Shown: positions 1-8,624 of the stretch, in pieces
Numbering within the stretch: position 1 is the first letter of the stretch
Layout: every line of letters starts with the position of its first letter
Origin: Ettlia oleoabundans
Taxonomy: Eukaryota; Chlorophyta; Chlorophyceae; Chlamydomonadales
Direction of reading: 5' to 3'
NCBI GenBank assembly: GCA_019693395.1
Contig: JAAMXP010001052.1
Coordinates: 1 to 16,857 of the forward strand
DNA length: 16,857 nt
Notes under the pieces: model-generated
The model's database searches: none
Seen by the model: the letters and a program-made list of their open reading frames with translations, nothing else
Told to the model about the DNA's origin: nothing
Translations under genes and position numbers: made by a program

Positions 1-10
1 GCACCAGGCC

Positions 11-235
11 TGTACTGTAAAGCATCAAAGCCAACACCGCCCATGATGCGGCCCCAGGCCCTGCACTGTAAAGCAACAAGACCAACACCGCCCATGATGC
101 GGCCCCAGATTTTTACTGGAAAGCAACAAGACCAATACCGCCCATGATGCGGCCCCAGATCTTTACTGGAAAGCAAAAAGACCAACACCGCCCCTGATGC
201 GGCCCCAGATCTTCACTGGAAAGCAACAAGACCAC
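11..235. repeat. 50-base minisatellite, about 4.5 copies, in a TPLATE intron
   Basis: The unit contains ctggaaagcaacaagaccaa followed by caccgcccatgatgcggcccc. Equivalent positions of the copies fall at 15, 66, 116, 166 and 216, so the spacing is 51, 50, 50 and 50. Copies differ by a few substitutions. The array lies entirely in the intron that starts at 245, and it may continue beyond the left edge. On the transcribed strand each unit begins with a polypyrimidine-CAG motif that resembles a 3' splice site. Confidence 0.9.
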
Positions 236-245
236 CACCTCTTAC

Positions 246-3200
246 CTGCATGTCCATGTCGATGGCCCCCACACGCCTGAACACAGATTGGGCCAAGGCC
301 GCCACCGCCTGGCTGGGACCGCCGGCAGCCTGCTAGAACGAGGTGCAGGTTGAAGCGTGCTGTTGTCAGTGTACTTTCAAATGAGAAACAAGTGAAGAGC
401 AACAGGCAGTCGATTGCCTGCGAGGCAGGGCAGACAGCCTTATGGCGAGGGAAGACTGAAGGATACGACAAGTTGCGGATGCTTTGTTTACACACCACCA
501 AAACACACACTGCTATGGGCAACACTAACCGCGCAAGTGCCATAGCCGGCAGGGCAGGCAACAACCGGGTTATTGAAAGAGCGCTACAAAGGTGTTGTGC
601 TGCCCTGTACGCAGAAATTTTGGAGTGCAGACAAAGGGCTGTTGTGCAGCTGCTATCACACAACGCCACTGCCCACATCATAGCTGCTGCCCGGCTCACC
701 TGCGCCCCATCAGCTTGCCCCTCAGGCTGCCTCCCTGCCAGCCTCTCTTTCACAGCTGCCGCCGCCTGGATGGTGCGCAGCAGCAGCTGCAGCCAGAGGT
801 CCACCACGGCTGTAGTGCCTGTGGTCAGTACCGCCGACACTCGATCCCAGCCCAGGCATGCCTTGGTGCCCTGGGGAAAGGAAGGTGAATGGGTGTGGGG
901 GGTGGGGTGGGGTGGGGTGGGGTGGTGTTATAACTTGAGGGCAACTTCAGCGAATTGTGCAAAGTAGGATGGCAAGGCAGGGAAGTATAGGATATTGCAA
1001 GAGGGCAAAGCAGTGGCTCAGCCGTCTCCTCAGCCGTCTCTCTGGCGTCGGCCTGCGTTTAGTGGCTCAGGCTGGGTGGAGGTCGATAGCAGTGCCAGCT
1101 GAATGCCAGGGGAAAGCATGGCCGAGATCTGTTGGGTGCTTTGACAATCTTATTGAGTGTCGAATCTAATCGTGCACACCTGCAGGGCGGTCTTAGCACT
1201 GGCCAGCCACTCCGCGCTTTCCACCAGCGCCTGCATCTCGCTGGCCTCCGCCAGCAGGCTGCTGGCCCCAGGGGCCGGTGCGGTACCGCCACCGCCCCCG
1301 ACAGCGGTACTGCCACGCGGGTGGCTGAGCAGTACGTACAGCAAGCTTCCCACTAGCTCCTCTCGGAAGGCGGGGAACACCTGGGGTGCTGACGAGGCGC
1401 CAGCTAAGGCAGACAGAGCAGCACCAAGGTCGCCACTCCCAGCCTGCCCGCTGATGGCTTCCTTGATAGCGGCCTCCAGCAGCAACTGCTGCAGCTGCGG
1501 CGGCGGCGGGCCCGCGGCGCGCAGCTGCCTGGCAGCTGCCTGGGCACTTGCTGAGCTGGACCAATCGTACCGCAGTACCGCAGACCACAGGCGCGCCAGG
1601 CCGCGGCAGCGCTCTGCCGCCGACGGGATGGCAGCCACAAGAGGAAGCAGGCGCTGGAACAGAAGGGGCTGCTGCACTGCCGGCATCACAGGCAGGTTCT
1701 CCAGTAGCAGGACAAGCACCTGCAGGTCCAGAGGAAGGCAAAAGGGGGTGGGGTGGGGTCCTGTCAGGTGGGGGACAATTCCACAATAAGGTGGGAGACA
1801 TCAGGGACCACAGAGGGGTAGAAGCACCCGTTGCTGGATCCGTCATCGCAGTGCAGATGGGACAAGGCATGTCCTCAAAGCCCCGCTTGATAAACAAAAG
1901 ACAACACGCTTTTTACTCTCACAGCTCTTGCTGTTTCTTTCTTTCCGGCAGCACAAGCCAGACTAAAAACACAACATATCCCGTGCTTCACCTGTGGCTG
2001 CGCTGCCGACAGCTGCCCCTCTGCATTCATTGCTGCGCCGATGATAGCGTTGGCAGCCTTGGGAAGCACAGACAGCACCGCCGCCGATGCGCCATCCATC
2101 TGCAGGGCAGCCACCCAACACGGCAAGTAGAAATAGTTGCAACATTTGCAAAAAAAATGTTGTGCTGTGTGTGCGTGCTGAGACGCACAGCCGATGCCAG
2201 AGGAGGACCTGTGGGCAGCGAGGTTTTTGATAGGAAACAACATGGCATGCAGGCCGGGGCGGGACACCTAAGCAGGTGCTTTCGCTGCTGCACTCAAACC
2301 CACACCCATTGAATTCCAGCACCCAGCACCCTCTACCCTTACAAAAAACAACAATAGTGCGCTGGTTGCCGCACCCCATGCCCTTACACATACCAGTACC
2401 TTGCACTGGTTGCACCAGCCGCTGCCCTTGCACAATATAACAGGGGGACGCTGGTTGCCGCACCTTAGCCAGGTCCAACAGCGCCTCTGCTACCGCCAGC
2501 AGCACCGCTGGGTTGAGGCTGTGCAGCAGTTCAACCAGCAGTACCGAGCACTCCTCGTACGCGTGACAGCGGCCCACTGGAAGAAGAACGAAAACAAAAA
2601 GAAGGACTGCTCATATGTGGGCAATGCTGTTGATGAATGAATAGTGAGTTAAGACATGTTTCTTCTCTGAGTTAGCCAGCGACAGTGAGCATGGGGAAGG
2701 CAAGTGACAAAATTCACCTGTTCACTTGGAATTTTGACTGGTTCAAAACACACCACTAAACCTTAAGTTCACACATGGCAGCAAAGGTAACAAACCAGGC
2801 GGATGCAAACATGGAAACAGCCAATGCACATGGGGATGGATGGCAGGCAGATCAACAGACAGGCAATAAGCCGACGCACCACTGGCGACATCGCCAGGAA
2901 GAGCATCCAGGCGGCGCTCCCCTGGCAGAGGGCTGAGGCCCCGCAGGTACGCCACCAGCAGCGGCGGTACAGCCACCAGCAGCACGGTGCCCAGGGCCCT
3001 GCGGAGGTGGCAAGCAGGTGGCAATAAGTCGGAGTGGGACGGGAGCAAGTTGGGTAAACTCTTAAGGTGGCTGCCAGAGGCCTTGAATGGCAGCAAGTTT
3101 GATACATCAATAATGCACAACACCTGACATGATCCAACGATGGTCCAAATGCCTCCGAAAACCTGCACTATGACCTCTCATTATATCATCCCTTACAGTG

Positions 3201-5028
3201 CCTGAAACTCTGAAAAGCCAAGGCTTCCCCACCTGAAGCGTGCCAGCGCCACCCCCAGCAGGCTCCCCAGCCGCTTGTGCACGGCATCAGTCAGGCTGGA
3301 AAGCACGCCGGCCGAGGACGCGGGGAGCGGCGGCGCCGCCGCGTCGTCAGCTTGCAGCAGCTGGGCCAGGGCGGCACAGGCGCTGGCACACACCAGATCG
3401 GTTTCATCTGCGGGTGACGGGACCAGGAGGAACAGCAAGAACACGTAGCACATGTGGGGTACATGGAAGGGATAGGTGTGATGTGGGGAAAGTACTATGT
3501 ACTGAGAGGTCCGTGGGTGGCGGAACCAGGGAATGGCAAGAAGTCCGGGACATTTGGGTGCATGGAAGAGGAGAGTGTGGATGTCAAGCACTAGGTACTG
3601 AGAGGCGCAAAACAAGAGCCCACATTACAGCGCCACTGGAAGGTTGGTAAAGCACACCAGGACATCGCATCTCTAATGATGCACCAGCCCACCAATCTGG
3701 TATGGTGCCCGGCGGGAAGGAGAGCAGCGGGCACGTGCCTGTGAGTGCCTCTGTGATTGCCTCCCACAAGTCGATGAGCGCGCTGAGCATGGCGGGGTCC
3801 TGGGCGGCCAGGTGCAGCGTGCGCTCCCGGGCCGTGATTTCTCCGGCCGCCTCGATCGTGGCAGCGCGCACAGCGTCGTCGCTGCTTCGCAGGTTCTGGA
3901 ACTGCAGCCGACGATGCAGCGGCAGGGTGGTAAACGAGGCCTAGCAAGTGGCGGGCAGTTGGGCGGACAAGACGCAGCGGAGGCATGGAGGTGCCATGCT
4001 GTGCGGGCGAACAACACAACACGCCCACCAAGGGGCCTCTATAAGCACACTGTTAGCTCTTGGGCTTCGGTGCCCGTTTGCTGCCGGCTCTGAAATCCAG
4101 CTATACAGGCTTATATAAACCCTAGAAGAAAAACAGAAGGTGACCCGGCATTTAACCACCCCACCAACATATCTTCGCGCAACAACCAGCTCAGCAGCTG
4201 TCTGAGTGTATTAGCTCAGCAGACAGCCCAGCAGCCAGCTTGGACCATTAGCCCAAAAGCCAGCCCAGCAGCAATATGCTTTGCTTGCGATGCGCCTTCA
4301 CAATGTACGTTTGTGCATTGTGCCCCTGTCGACGTGCTGAAGCAGACCGTGCAACGCCAACAACAACAGCCAGCTCAGACAGCCAAGCTGCCAACCCACC
4401 AGGCGCTCCAGCACCCGCCCCTCCGCCAGCAGCGCCTCAAGGCGGTGAGCCGGCAGCAGGGACAGCGCCATCAGCGCCTTCACCCGCACTTCGTGGGGCA
4501 CCCCTCTCTGGATGTCGCTCTGGATAGCCATTGACAAGCGGGACACGTCTGCAGCAGAGACGCAGCAGGCAAAGCAGGGGCAACAATTGCAGTCGTCAAT
4601 AAGCTGAGAGTTGTTATTGAGCAACCATGGAACAGCCCAAGCGCAGCATATGCAATTGGGATGTGCATTAAGCCACAGCGTTGCACACAGGTGTGCAGCT
4701 GCTGCCGTTCTTATGACATCAGCACTGCAGCCGTTATCCTGTCCGCTCCCGACGAAAGGCTGAAACCCTCCAGCACAGCGCAATACCCGACGACACCATG
4801 TCAATCACCTGAATCTGCCAGCTGCGCAGCCATGGCAAGATCGTACGCCAGCCTCTTAGGCTCTGATGCCGTGCTGGGGTTGCCCAGCAGCTGCAGCGCG
4901 GCGCTGACCAGCGCCGCCACATCACGCCCCGCTGACAGTGCCCCAAACGCGCTCATCAGCGCCGATGTCTGCTTCAATGGGTCGCCAGAAAACAGCTCCA
5001 GGCGGAGGTCGCCCCCGGCTGCCGCCAT
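246..5028 (-). CDS. TPLATE: TPLATE-like large subunit of the TSET/TPLATE endocytic adaptor complex (5' half, 10 exons; 3' end outside window)
   Basis: Exons (transcription order): 5028-4809, 4548-4400, 3901-3739, 3407-3233, 2998-2880, 2576-2464, 2099-1992, 1719-1180, 870-700, 329-246. All ten join in frame without a stop and give 614 codons; plant TPLATE is about 1,170 aa. The ATG at 5028 is in a good context (ccagccATGGCG). The N-terminus has a D-L-R-x10-GDPLKQTSAL block, then SAGRDV and PKRLAYDL (near residues 32-64), which match the start of plant TPLATE as I remember it. Residues 467-472 are FREELV, also found in the plant protein at the corresponding place. The rest is leucine/alanine-rich helical repeat (adaptin-trunk, HEAT-like). 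In plants, TPLATE scaffolds clathrin-mediated endocytosis at the plasma membrane; that role is inferred here. Exon 8 (540 bases) is unusually long and carries P- and G-rich linkers. Intron 3 uses a GC donor. An AP beta-adaptin is the alternative, but the N-terminus fits TPLATE better. Confidence 0.85.
891..926. repeat. (GGGGT)n tract, polypyrimidine (CCCCA)n before the TPLATE exon 9 acceptor
   Basis: Five to six GGGGT units on the plus strand read as CCCCA repeats in the TPLATE transcript. They end about 20 bases before the acceptor of exon 9 (exon begins at 870). The tract therefore sits in the polypyrimidine-tract position of intron 8. The G-rich strand has enough G-runs to form a quadruplex. 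Confidence 0.85.
1744..1777. repeat. Short GGGGT/GGGGG tract before the TPLATE exon 8 acceptor
   Basis: The plus strand has gggggtggggtgggg followed, after a few bases, by ggtggggg. In the TPLATE transcript this reads as a C-rich tract about 25-55 bases upstream of the acceptor of exon 8 (exon begins at 1719), in the same relative place as the tract near exon 9. Confidence 0.7.
2358..2467. repeat. 44-base imperfect triplication covering the TPLATE exon 6 splice donor
   Basis: Three related copies start near 2358, 2402 and 2447. Sixteen bases (cgctggttgccgcacc) are identical at 2360-2375 and 2449-2464; the middle copy is diverged (gcactggttgcaccagcc). The copy at 2449-2464 is the real exon 6 donor of TPLATE (exon ends at 2464, intron starts gtgcgg). 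Copy 1 therefore places a second identical donor sequence inside the intron. The first two copies also share a gcccttrcaca block. Confidence 0.75.
3457..3606. repeat. Diverged direct repeat of about 50 bases in TPLATE intron 3
   Basis: One copy is near 3457-3510 and the other near 3557-3606. Shared blocks are gggt-catggaag, a gtgtg-atgt stretch and tactgagagg, in the same order. The two copies are about 98 bases apart and several substitutions and small gaps separate them. Both lie within the intron that uses a GC donor. Confidence 0.6.
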
Positions 5029-6215
5029 GGCTGGTGGCCGCCTTCTTTTCGTAATAGAGTGTCAGTTACTGATTCAGGTGTATGCAGTGTGTCGGTGCTG
5101 CACGATTGGCGGCAGATGCACACGGCGGTGGGAAACGTGGGTGGTGACGGGGGCGAGCACCCACGTCAAGAGCTGCGAGCCAGCGCCGCACGGAATGCCT
5201 TGAACCAGCAGGCCCGTAGCTGTTGAAACTCCTGCTCACAGACGCCCTTCTCTACCTGCGTGGAATACTACTTCATATACTCTCAACCCCCAACAAACAG
5301 GCGAACAACAAGAGCGGAAGTCAGCTGCGGGTGGCGCCACCGGCAAGGCAGGCCATGCTCACCTCGGGCAGCGTGTTCCTCAAGCACAGCCCGTACTGCT
5401 GCACCTGCAGGTCAGAGTGAAGAGACAGAAGCGGGGTCTGCACCCCAAACTCCCTTTGATCGCGTACCCCTGCTGACTGTCAGGGTTGCCCCCCCCGCTT
5501 GCCTCTTTGGAGCAGGATCGCAGGCCTGCACTGAAAGCTTGCGTGTACCGATCTCCCTTGCCCCTGGTCATAAGCCCCGGGAAGCGGGGTGGTTGCGAGT
5601 GCAGCCCTGCAGTCCGCGAGCCCCTGCAGCACTTAACACAGCAGCGGTCTGTTTGGATCGAGCTGATCCGGCGCCGCCAGCGTGTCCCAGCGCGCTTGCC
5701 CCTCTAGCGCAGTGGCGGGACGGCCAGCAGGACACCTGGCCTCCCACAGCCGCTATATAACTTCTCTGTGATCAGCCAATGTCAGAATGTATCCTTGTAT
5801 CAGCGCGGCTTCATTCACCAATTTTCTTCTCGTTACACGTCACCGCATCTGCGGATCCGTGCATGGTACAAAGACGGTCTCAAATGTGGCACACGCCCGC
5901 CCGCCCCACCGCCTGGGGAGGCCAGGCCAAAGCAAAGCTGGAGGGAGGAAAACCTACAAAAAAACGGCTGCAGCTGCTGCGGGCGGGGCACGCGGGCCTC
6001 TCACGTGCTCGGCCAGTGGACTAGCCCACCAAGGTGCAAGGGGAGGTAAAAGAAGATCAGGGGAGGGAAGCGACATGCGCCACACCTCCTCCCAACAAGG
6101 CTGCCGCCAGGCGGCGGTGACGAGCACCCACCCCCCGGCTGGCAAGATTGCACGGCTTGCCCGACGGAGTGCTGCACCACGCCAGACTGGCCGGCCAGCG
6201 GCCAACAGGGCTAGC
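5029..6215. other. Intergenic region between PSBQ (3' end) and TPLATE (5' end)
   Basis: The stretch should hold the PSBQ 3' UTR at its right end and the TPLATE promoter and 5' UTR at its left. Plus-strand open frames here, the longest at 5260-5760, have no recognisable domain and a composition typical of chance frames. No RNA gene, transposon end or long repeat was seen. A tatataa sequence at 5754-5760 is too far from any start to be assigned. Confidence 0.6.
5833..5837 (-). terminator. Possible TGTAA polyadenylation signal of PSBQ
   Basis: This is the first minus-strand TGTAA downstream of the PSBQ stop (6218-6216), giving a 3' UTR of about 380-400 bases. That is a common length in this group, but a five-base signal is weak evidence alone. 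Confidence 0.45.
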
Positions 6216-8141
6216 TTACGCCAGCTTGGCGATCACAGCGTCCAGCTTGGACTTGGTGTCAGCCAGTGCAGCGGCGGCGTCAGCGCCGTTCTTTTTGCGC
6301 ATGGCAAAGTCCAGCTTGTCAACAGCAGCCAGGAAGTCGGCCTTGGCGGCCAGCACGTCCTTCTTGGCGGCCTTGGGCAGGGTGTCGGCCACAGCGTTGA
6401 TGTCAAAGCGCAGGGTGCCGATCTGGCGGCGCAGCTCGTTGCGGCCCTCGGTCCTGCAGGTATCATGTGTGGGGCGTGGGCAGCAGCAGGAGGGTGGGTA
6501 GTAGGCTAATATTTATTGCACTGAAAGGACACACGCTCCCCTGAAACGCCACCACTGTTGCACTCTCCTAGCATGCTATACGGGCGTAGACCAGCGATAA
6601 GCACAAGCAGCTGGCAGGCCTGAAAGGCCATTAATATACAAGCTGTGCCCAACTGCAATTCTAGCCAAGCTGCACCAGGCTCACCAGTAGGCCTTGGCAA
6701 TGTACCCGTCCAGGGTGGAGTCAATGCGCTTCTCGCTCTCGGCGATCCGCTGCTTGGCCACGTTCAGGTTCTCGCGCACCTGCAGGCAGCGATAACATAA
6801 GAAACTTGTTAAGTAATATTGTTAAACTCAGGACGTCTTGGATGTGAGAATGCACGTTCACAACAAAAATACAAGATGTAAAACTGCTCTACCAAAGAAT
6901 TATGCTGGGCAGCATGGATTTATATGCACCCAGGCATGAGCAGGAGCTGCTGCTGCCTGCTGCTAGCGGGGAGTGCTTGACTGTCACATCCCCGTGTCGC
7001 CTCTGCCAACATTTGCCAGACTGGCAGTGACGCAACAGCACGCACCTGGGAGAAGCCATCGCGCACGCGCTGGTCCAGGTCCAGGTCGCGAGCCTCGTAA
7101 ATGATCTCAAAGCCGGCAGCCTTGGCCTTGCGGTCGTCAATCCTGCGGCACGCGCACACAACAGAAACAGTCAGCCAGGTCCAATGATGATCCGGCAAAA
7201 GATGGGGTGAAAGGAAGAAAGCAGGGAGAGGCTGCTACAACGTGTCGGAAAGGAGGAATATGTGGCGGGGGCTGGGGGTAGCACAATTGCGTCGGTGGAT
7301 ACAACAGCACCACGGCTAGAGCTTGGGCTGGCATGTGGCAGCAGCAGCAACGTGCACAAGAGTCAACTCACAGGTCCAGTGCCTGTGCGGAGGAGGCAGT
7401 CAGGGCCACCACGCCCGCCAGCATGCCGCCCAGAACCGCGCGGCGGCTGTCCTCGGCAGAGGCGCGCACCACCACAGCGCTCCTGCACAGGCAGCAAACA
7501 GGGCGGTGAGGGAAGGCTGTGGGGAGGGCCAGCTGTTGTCTCCTCCTTCAACAAGTGTACCATGGCATGGTTGGTGCCATGGCATAATCAAACCATCCAT
7601 CCCGTGCCGGGCGCTGCGCTACCGCTGCGGTGTTGGGCCGTGGCGTGCTGACAATTGCCCTCCCCGCGCTGCCAGTGGTTGGCTCGAGGGGCTGGGAATC
7701 ACCTGGCGGGGCGGCTGTAGGGGGTGGCTGCACACAGAAAATTCATAGGAGCAGGGATCAGCATTCAACTTCGCAAACAGAAGTTTCTTTAGCGGCACTT
7801 GCAGGCGTGAGCAAGGTGAGGGGGCGGCGAGCGGAAGGGCACCAGGCAGCAGCTGCCCGCGCTGAGACGGATTGAAGGATTGCCAGAAACTCACCGGCGC
7901 GCACGGCCTGGCCAGCCACGAAGGCCCTGCAGCGCAAAGACAACGGACAAGCTAGTCGTCAGGGTAAGGATGTGGACACGCGCCCTATCTTCCGACTGAG
8001 CTGCCCTCATGCCCCAATCTCCCTTGTCGTGACTTTTGGCACACGCCGAATTGCTAACAACCCGCGGTTAGGCCCTCACGCCCCTCCTGCAGCTGTGAGG
8101 GATCGCTGGCAGCGCACGCACTTGCTCAGAGAGGTCTGCAT
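6216..8141 (-). CDS. PSBQ: PsbQ, 16-kDa oxygen-evolving enhancer protein 3 (photosystem II extrinsic subunit), plastid precursor
   Basis: Exons: 8141-8122, 7926-7895, 7727-7703, 7482-7372, 7142-7046, 6779-6685, 6453-6216; every junction is GT-AG and phase-consistent, total 618 bases, 205 aa. Residues 1-33 form a basic, hydroxylated plastid transit peptide. Residues 37-60 (DSRR, then a hydrophobic stretch, ending in AQA) are a twin-arginine thylakoid-transfer signal with likely cleavage after A60, giving a mature protein of about 145 aa. The mature part has FEIIYEARDLDL, a W-T-E-G-R-N-E-L-R-R-Q block, IGTLRFDIN, and a C-terminal four-helix-bundle pattern ending in KLDAVIAKLA, all typical of algal PsbQ. 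It binds the lumenal face of photosystem II and stabilises the Mn4CaO5 cluster and its Ca2+/Cl- needs. The start is the ATG at 8141; exon 1 ends AA and exon 2 starts G, completing Lys7. It lies 483 bases downstream of RPL4 on the same strand. Confidence 0.96.
7560..7582. repeat. 8-bp inverted repeat in PSBQ intron 3
   Basis: CCATGGCA at 7560-7567 and TGCCATGG at 7575-7582 are perfect complements around a 7-base loop (tggttgg). The stem could form in the intron RNA. There is no following U-run and no known regulatory match. Confidence 0.6.
7703..7727 (-). other. PSBQ: 25-base microexon of PSBQ (exon 3)
   Basis: This exon is flanked by an acceptor (ttttctgtgtgcag) and a donor (gtgatt). It is needed to keep the frame: exon 2 ends with one base of a codon and exon 4 starts one base before AGC GCT GTG GTG, so joining 2 to 4 directly gives a wrong frame. 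With the 25 bases included the transit peptide reads AVRAATPYSRPARSAVVVRA, a normal plastid-targeting composition. It was too short to appear as an independent reading frame and was found by phase logic, so transcript data would be the final proof. Confidence 0.85.
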
Positions 8142-8273
8142 CTCGACTGGCGTGCCTGTGATCTAAGAGAGAGCTGGGAAGCAAGCGAAGGCGGGGCAAG
8201 GATTACAGAGCCTAGCGAATTTCTTCAGATTGCTTCACGGGCGATGAGGGGTCGCCCGGGTCAACAAAGGGTC

Positions 8274-8281
8274 ACACGTGT
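8274..8281. promoter_or_regulatory. G-box-like palindrome ACACGTGT upstream of PSBQ
   Basis: The CACGTG core at 8275-8280 lies about 135 bases upstream of the PSBQ start, between the RPL4 polyadenylation signal and PSBQ. In plants, G-boxes bind bZIP/bHLH factors at light-regulated genes. The position suits a promoter element, but the motif is short and occurs elsewhere in the window, so function is a guess. Confidence 0.25.
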
Positions 8282-8462
8282 CCTCATCCGCGCGTCAAAC
8301 CGGCGAAAGCTTTTGAAAACAACGTCAGGATTAACTGGCTTTACGCGGTCCGCTCCTTGCGCCGGCAAGCAATCATTTGCCACCGACCGCCACCTCGCTG
8401 CCGCCGTCACGTCACCCCTGGCCTCTCTTCGCCATGCCAACGTGCCTCTGCTAGAGTGTGTG

Positions 8463-8467
8463 TTACA
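8463..8467 (-). terminator. TGTAA polyadenylation signal of RPL4
   Basis: The minus strand reads TGTAA, the polyadenylation signal used by chlorophycean algae, about 158 bases after the RPL4 stop at 8627-8625. It is the first such site downstream of the stop. Cleavage would be expected 10-20 bases further on, near 8450. Confidence 0.6.
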
Positions 8468-8624
8468 CTTTTGGTCGACCAAAGGGTATGGCCCTCAAAT
8501 AGGCAGCATGTTCCTAAACTTCGCCGCGACGCAAGTGGCGCAGCCGCTACCGAGGTTGGTGGCACCCCAAATGTCAGCGCCACCGATACCCTGTCACTTC
8601 CACCTTCTGGCTGATATATTCCGC

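Larger units (their letters stand above)
8142..8624. other. Compact intergenic region, RPL4 3' UTR and PSBQ promoter
   Basis: Only 483 bases separate the RPL4 stop from the PSBQ start. The first 160 or so are probably RPL4 3' UTR, leaving about 320 bases for PSBQ transcription initiation and 5' UTR. A second minus-strand TGTAA at 8207-8203 lies just before PSBQ. An open plus-strand frame (8244-9008) spans the region, covers RPL4 exon 11, and has no family resemblance. Confidence 0.6.

Noticed and set aside
163..840. Minus-strand open frame of 225 codons at the left end
   Set aside because: It reads through TPLATE exon 9, intron 9 and exon 10 in one frame. The exon 10 portion is in the wrong frame for the GT-AG model, and the intron part has no similarity to anything.
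4113..4122. Telo-box-like aaaccctag
   Set aside because: Such boxes matter in promoters of plant ribosomal genes, but this one is inside TPLATE intron 2; a single short match is expected by chance.
5260..5760. Plus-strand open frame of 166 codons upstream of TPLATE
   Set aside because: No recognisable domain, low-complexity Ala/Pro/Arg composition, and a second overlapping frame of similar quality; best read as chance.
7483..7702. Direct joining of PSBQ exon 2 to exon 4
   Set aside because: It leaves the frame off by one and destroys the AVVVRAS transit-peptide reading; inclusion of the 25-base exon solves this.
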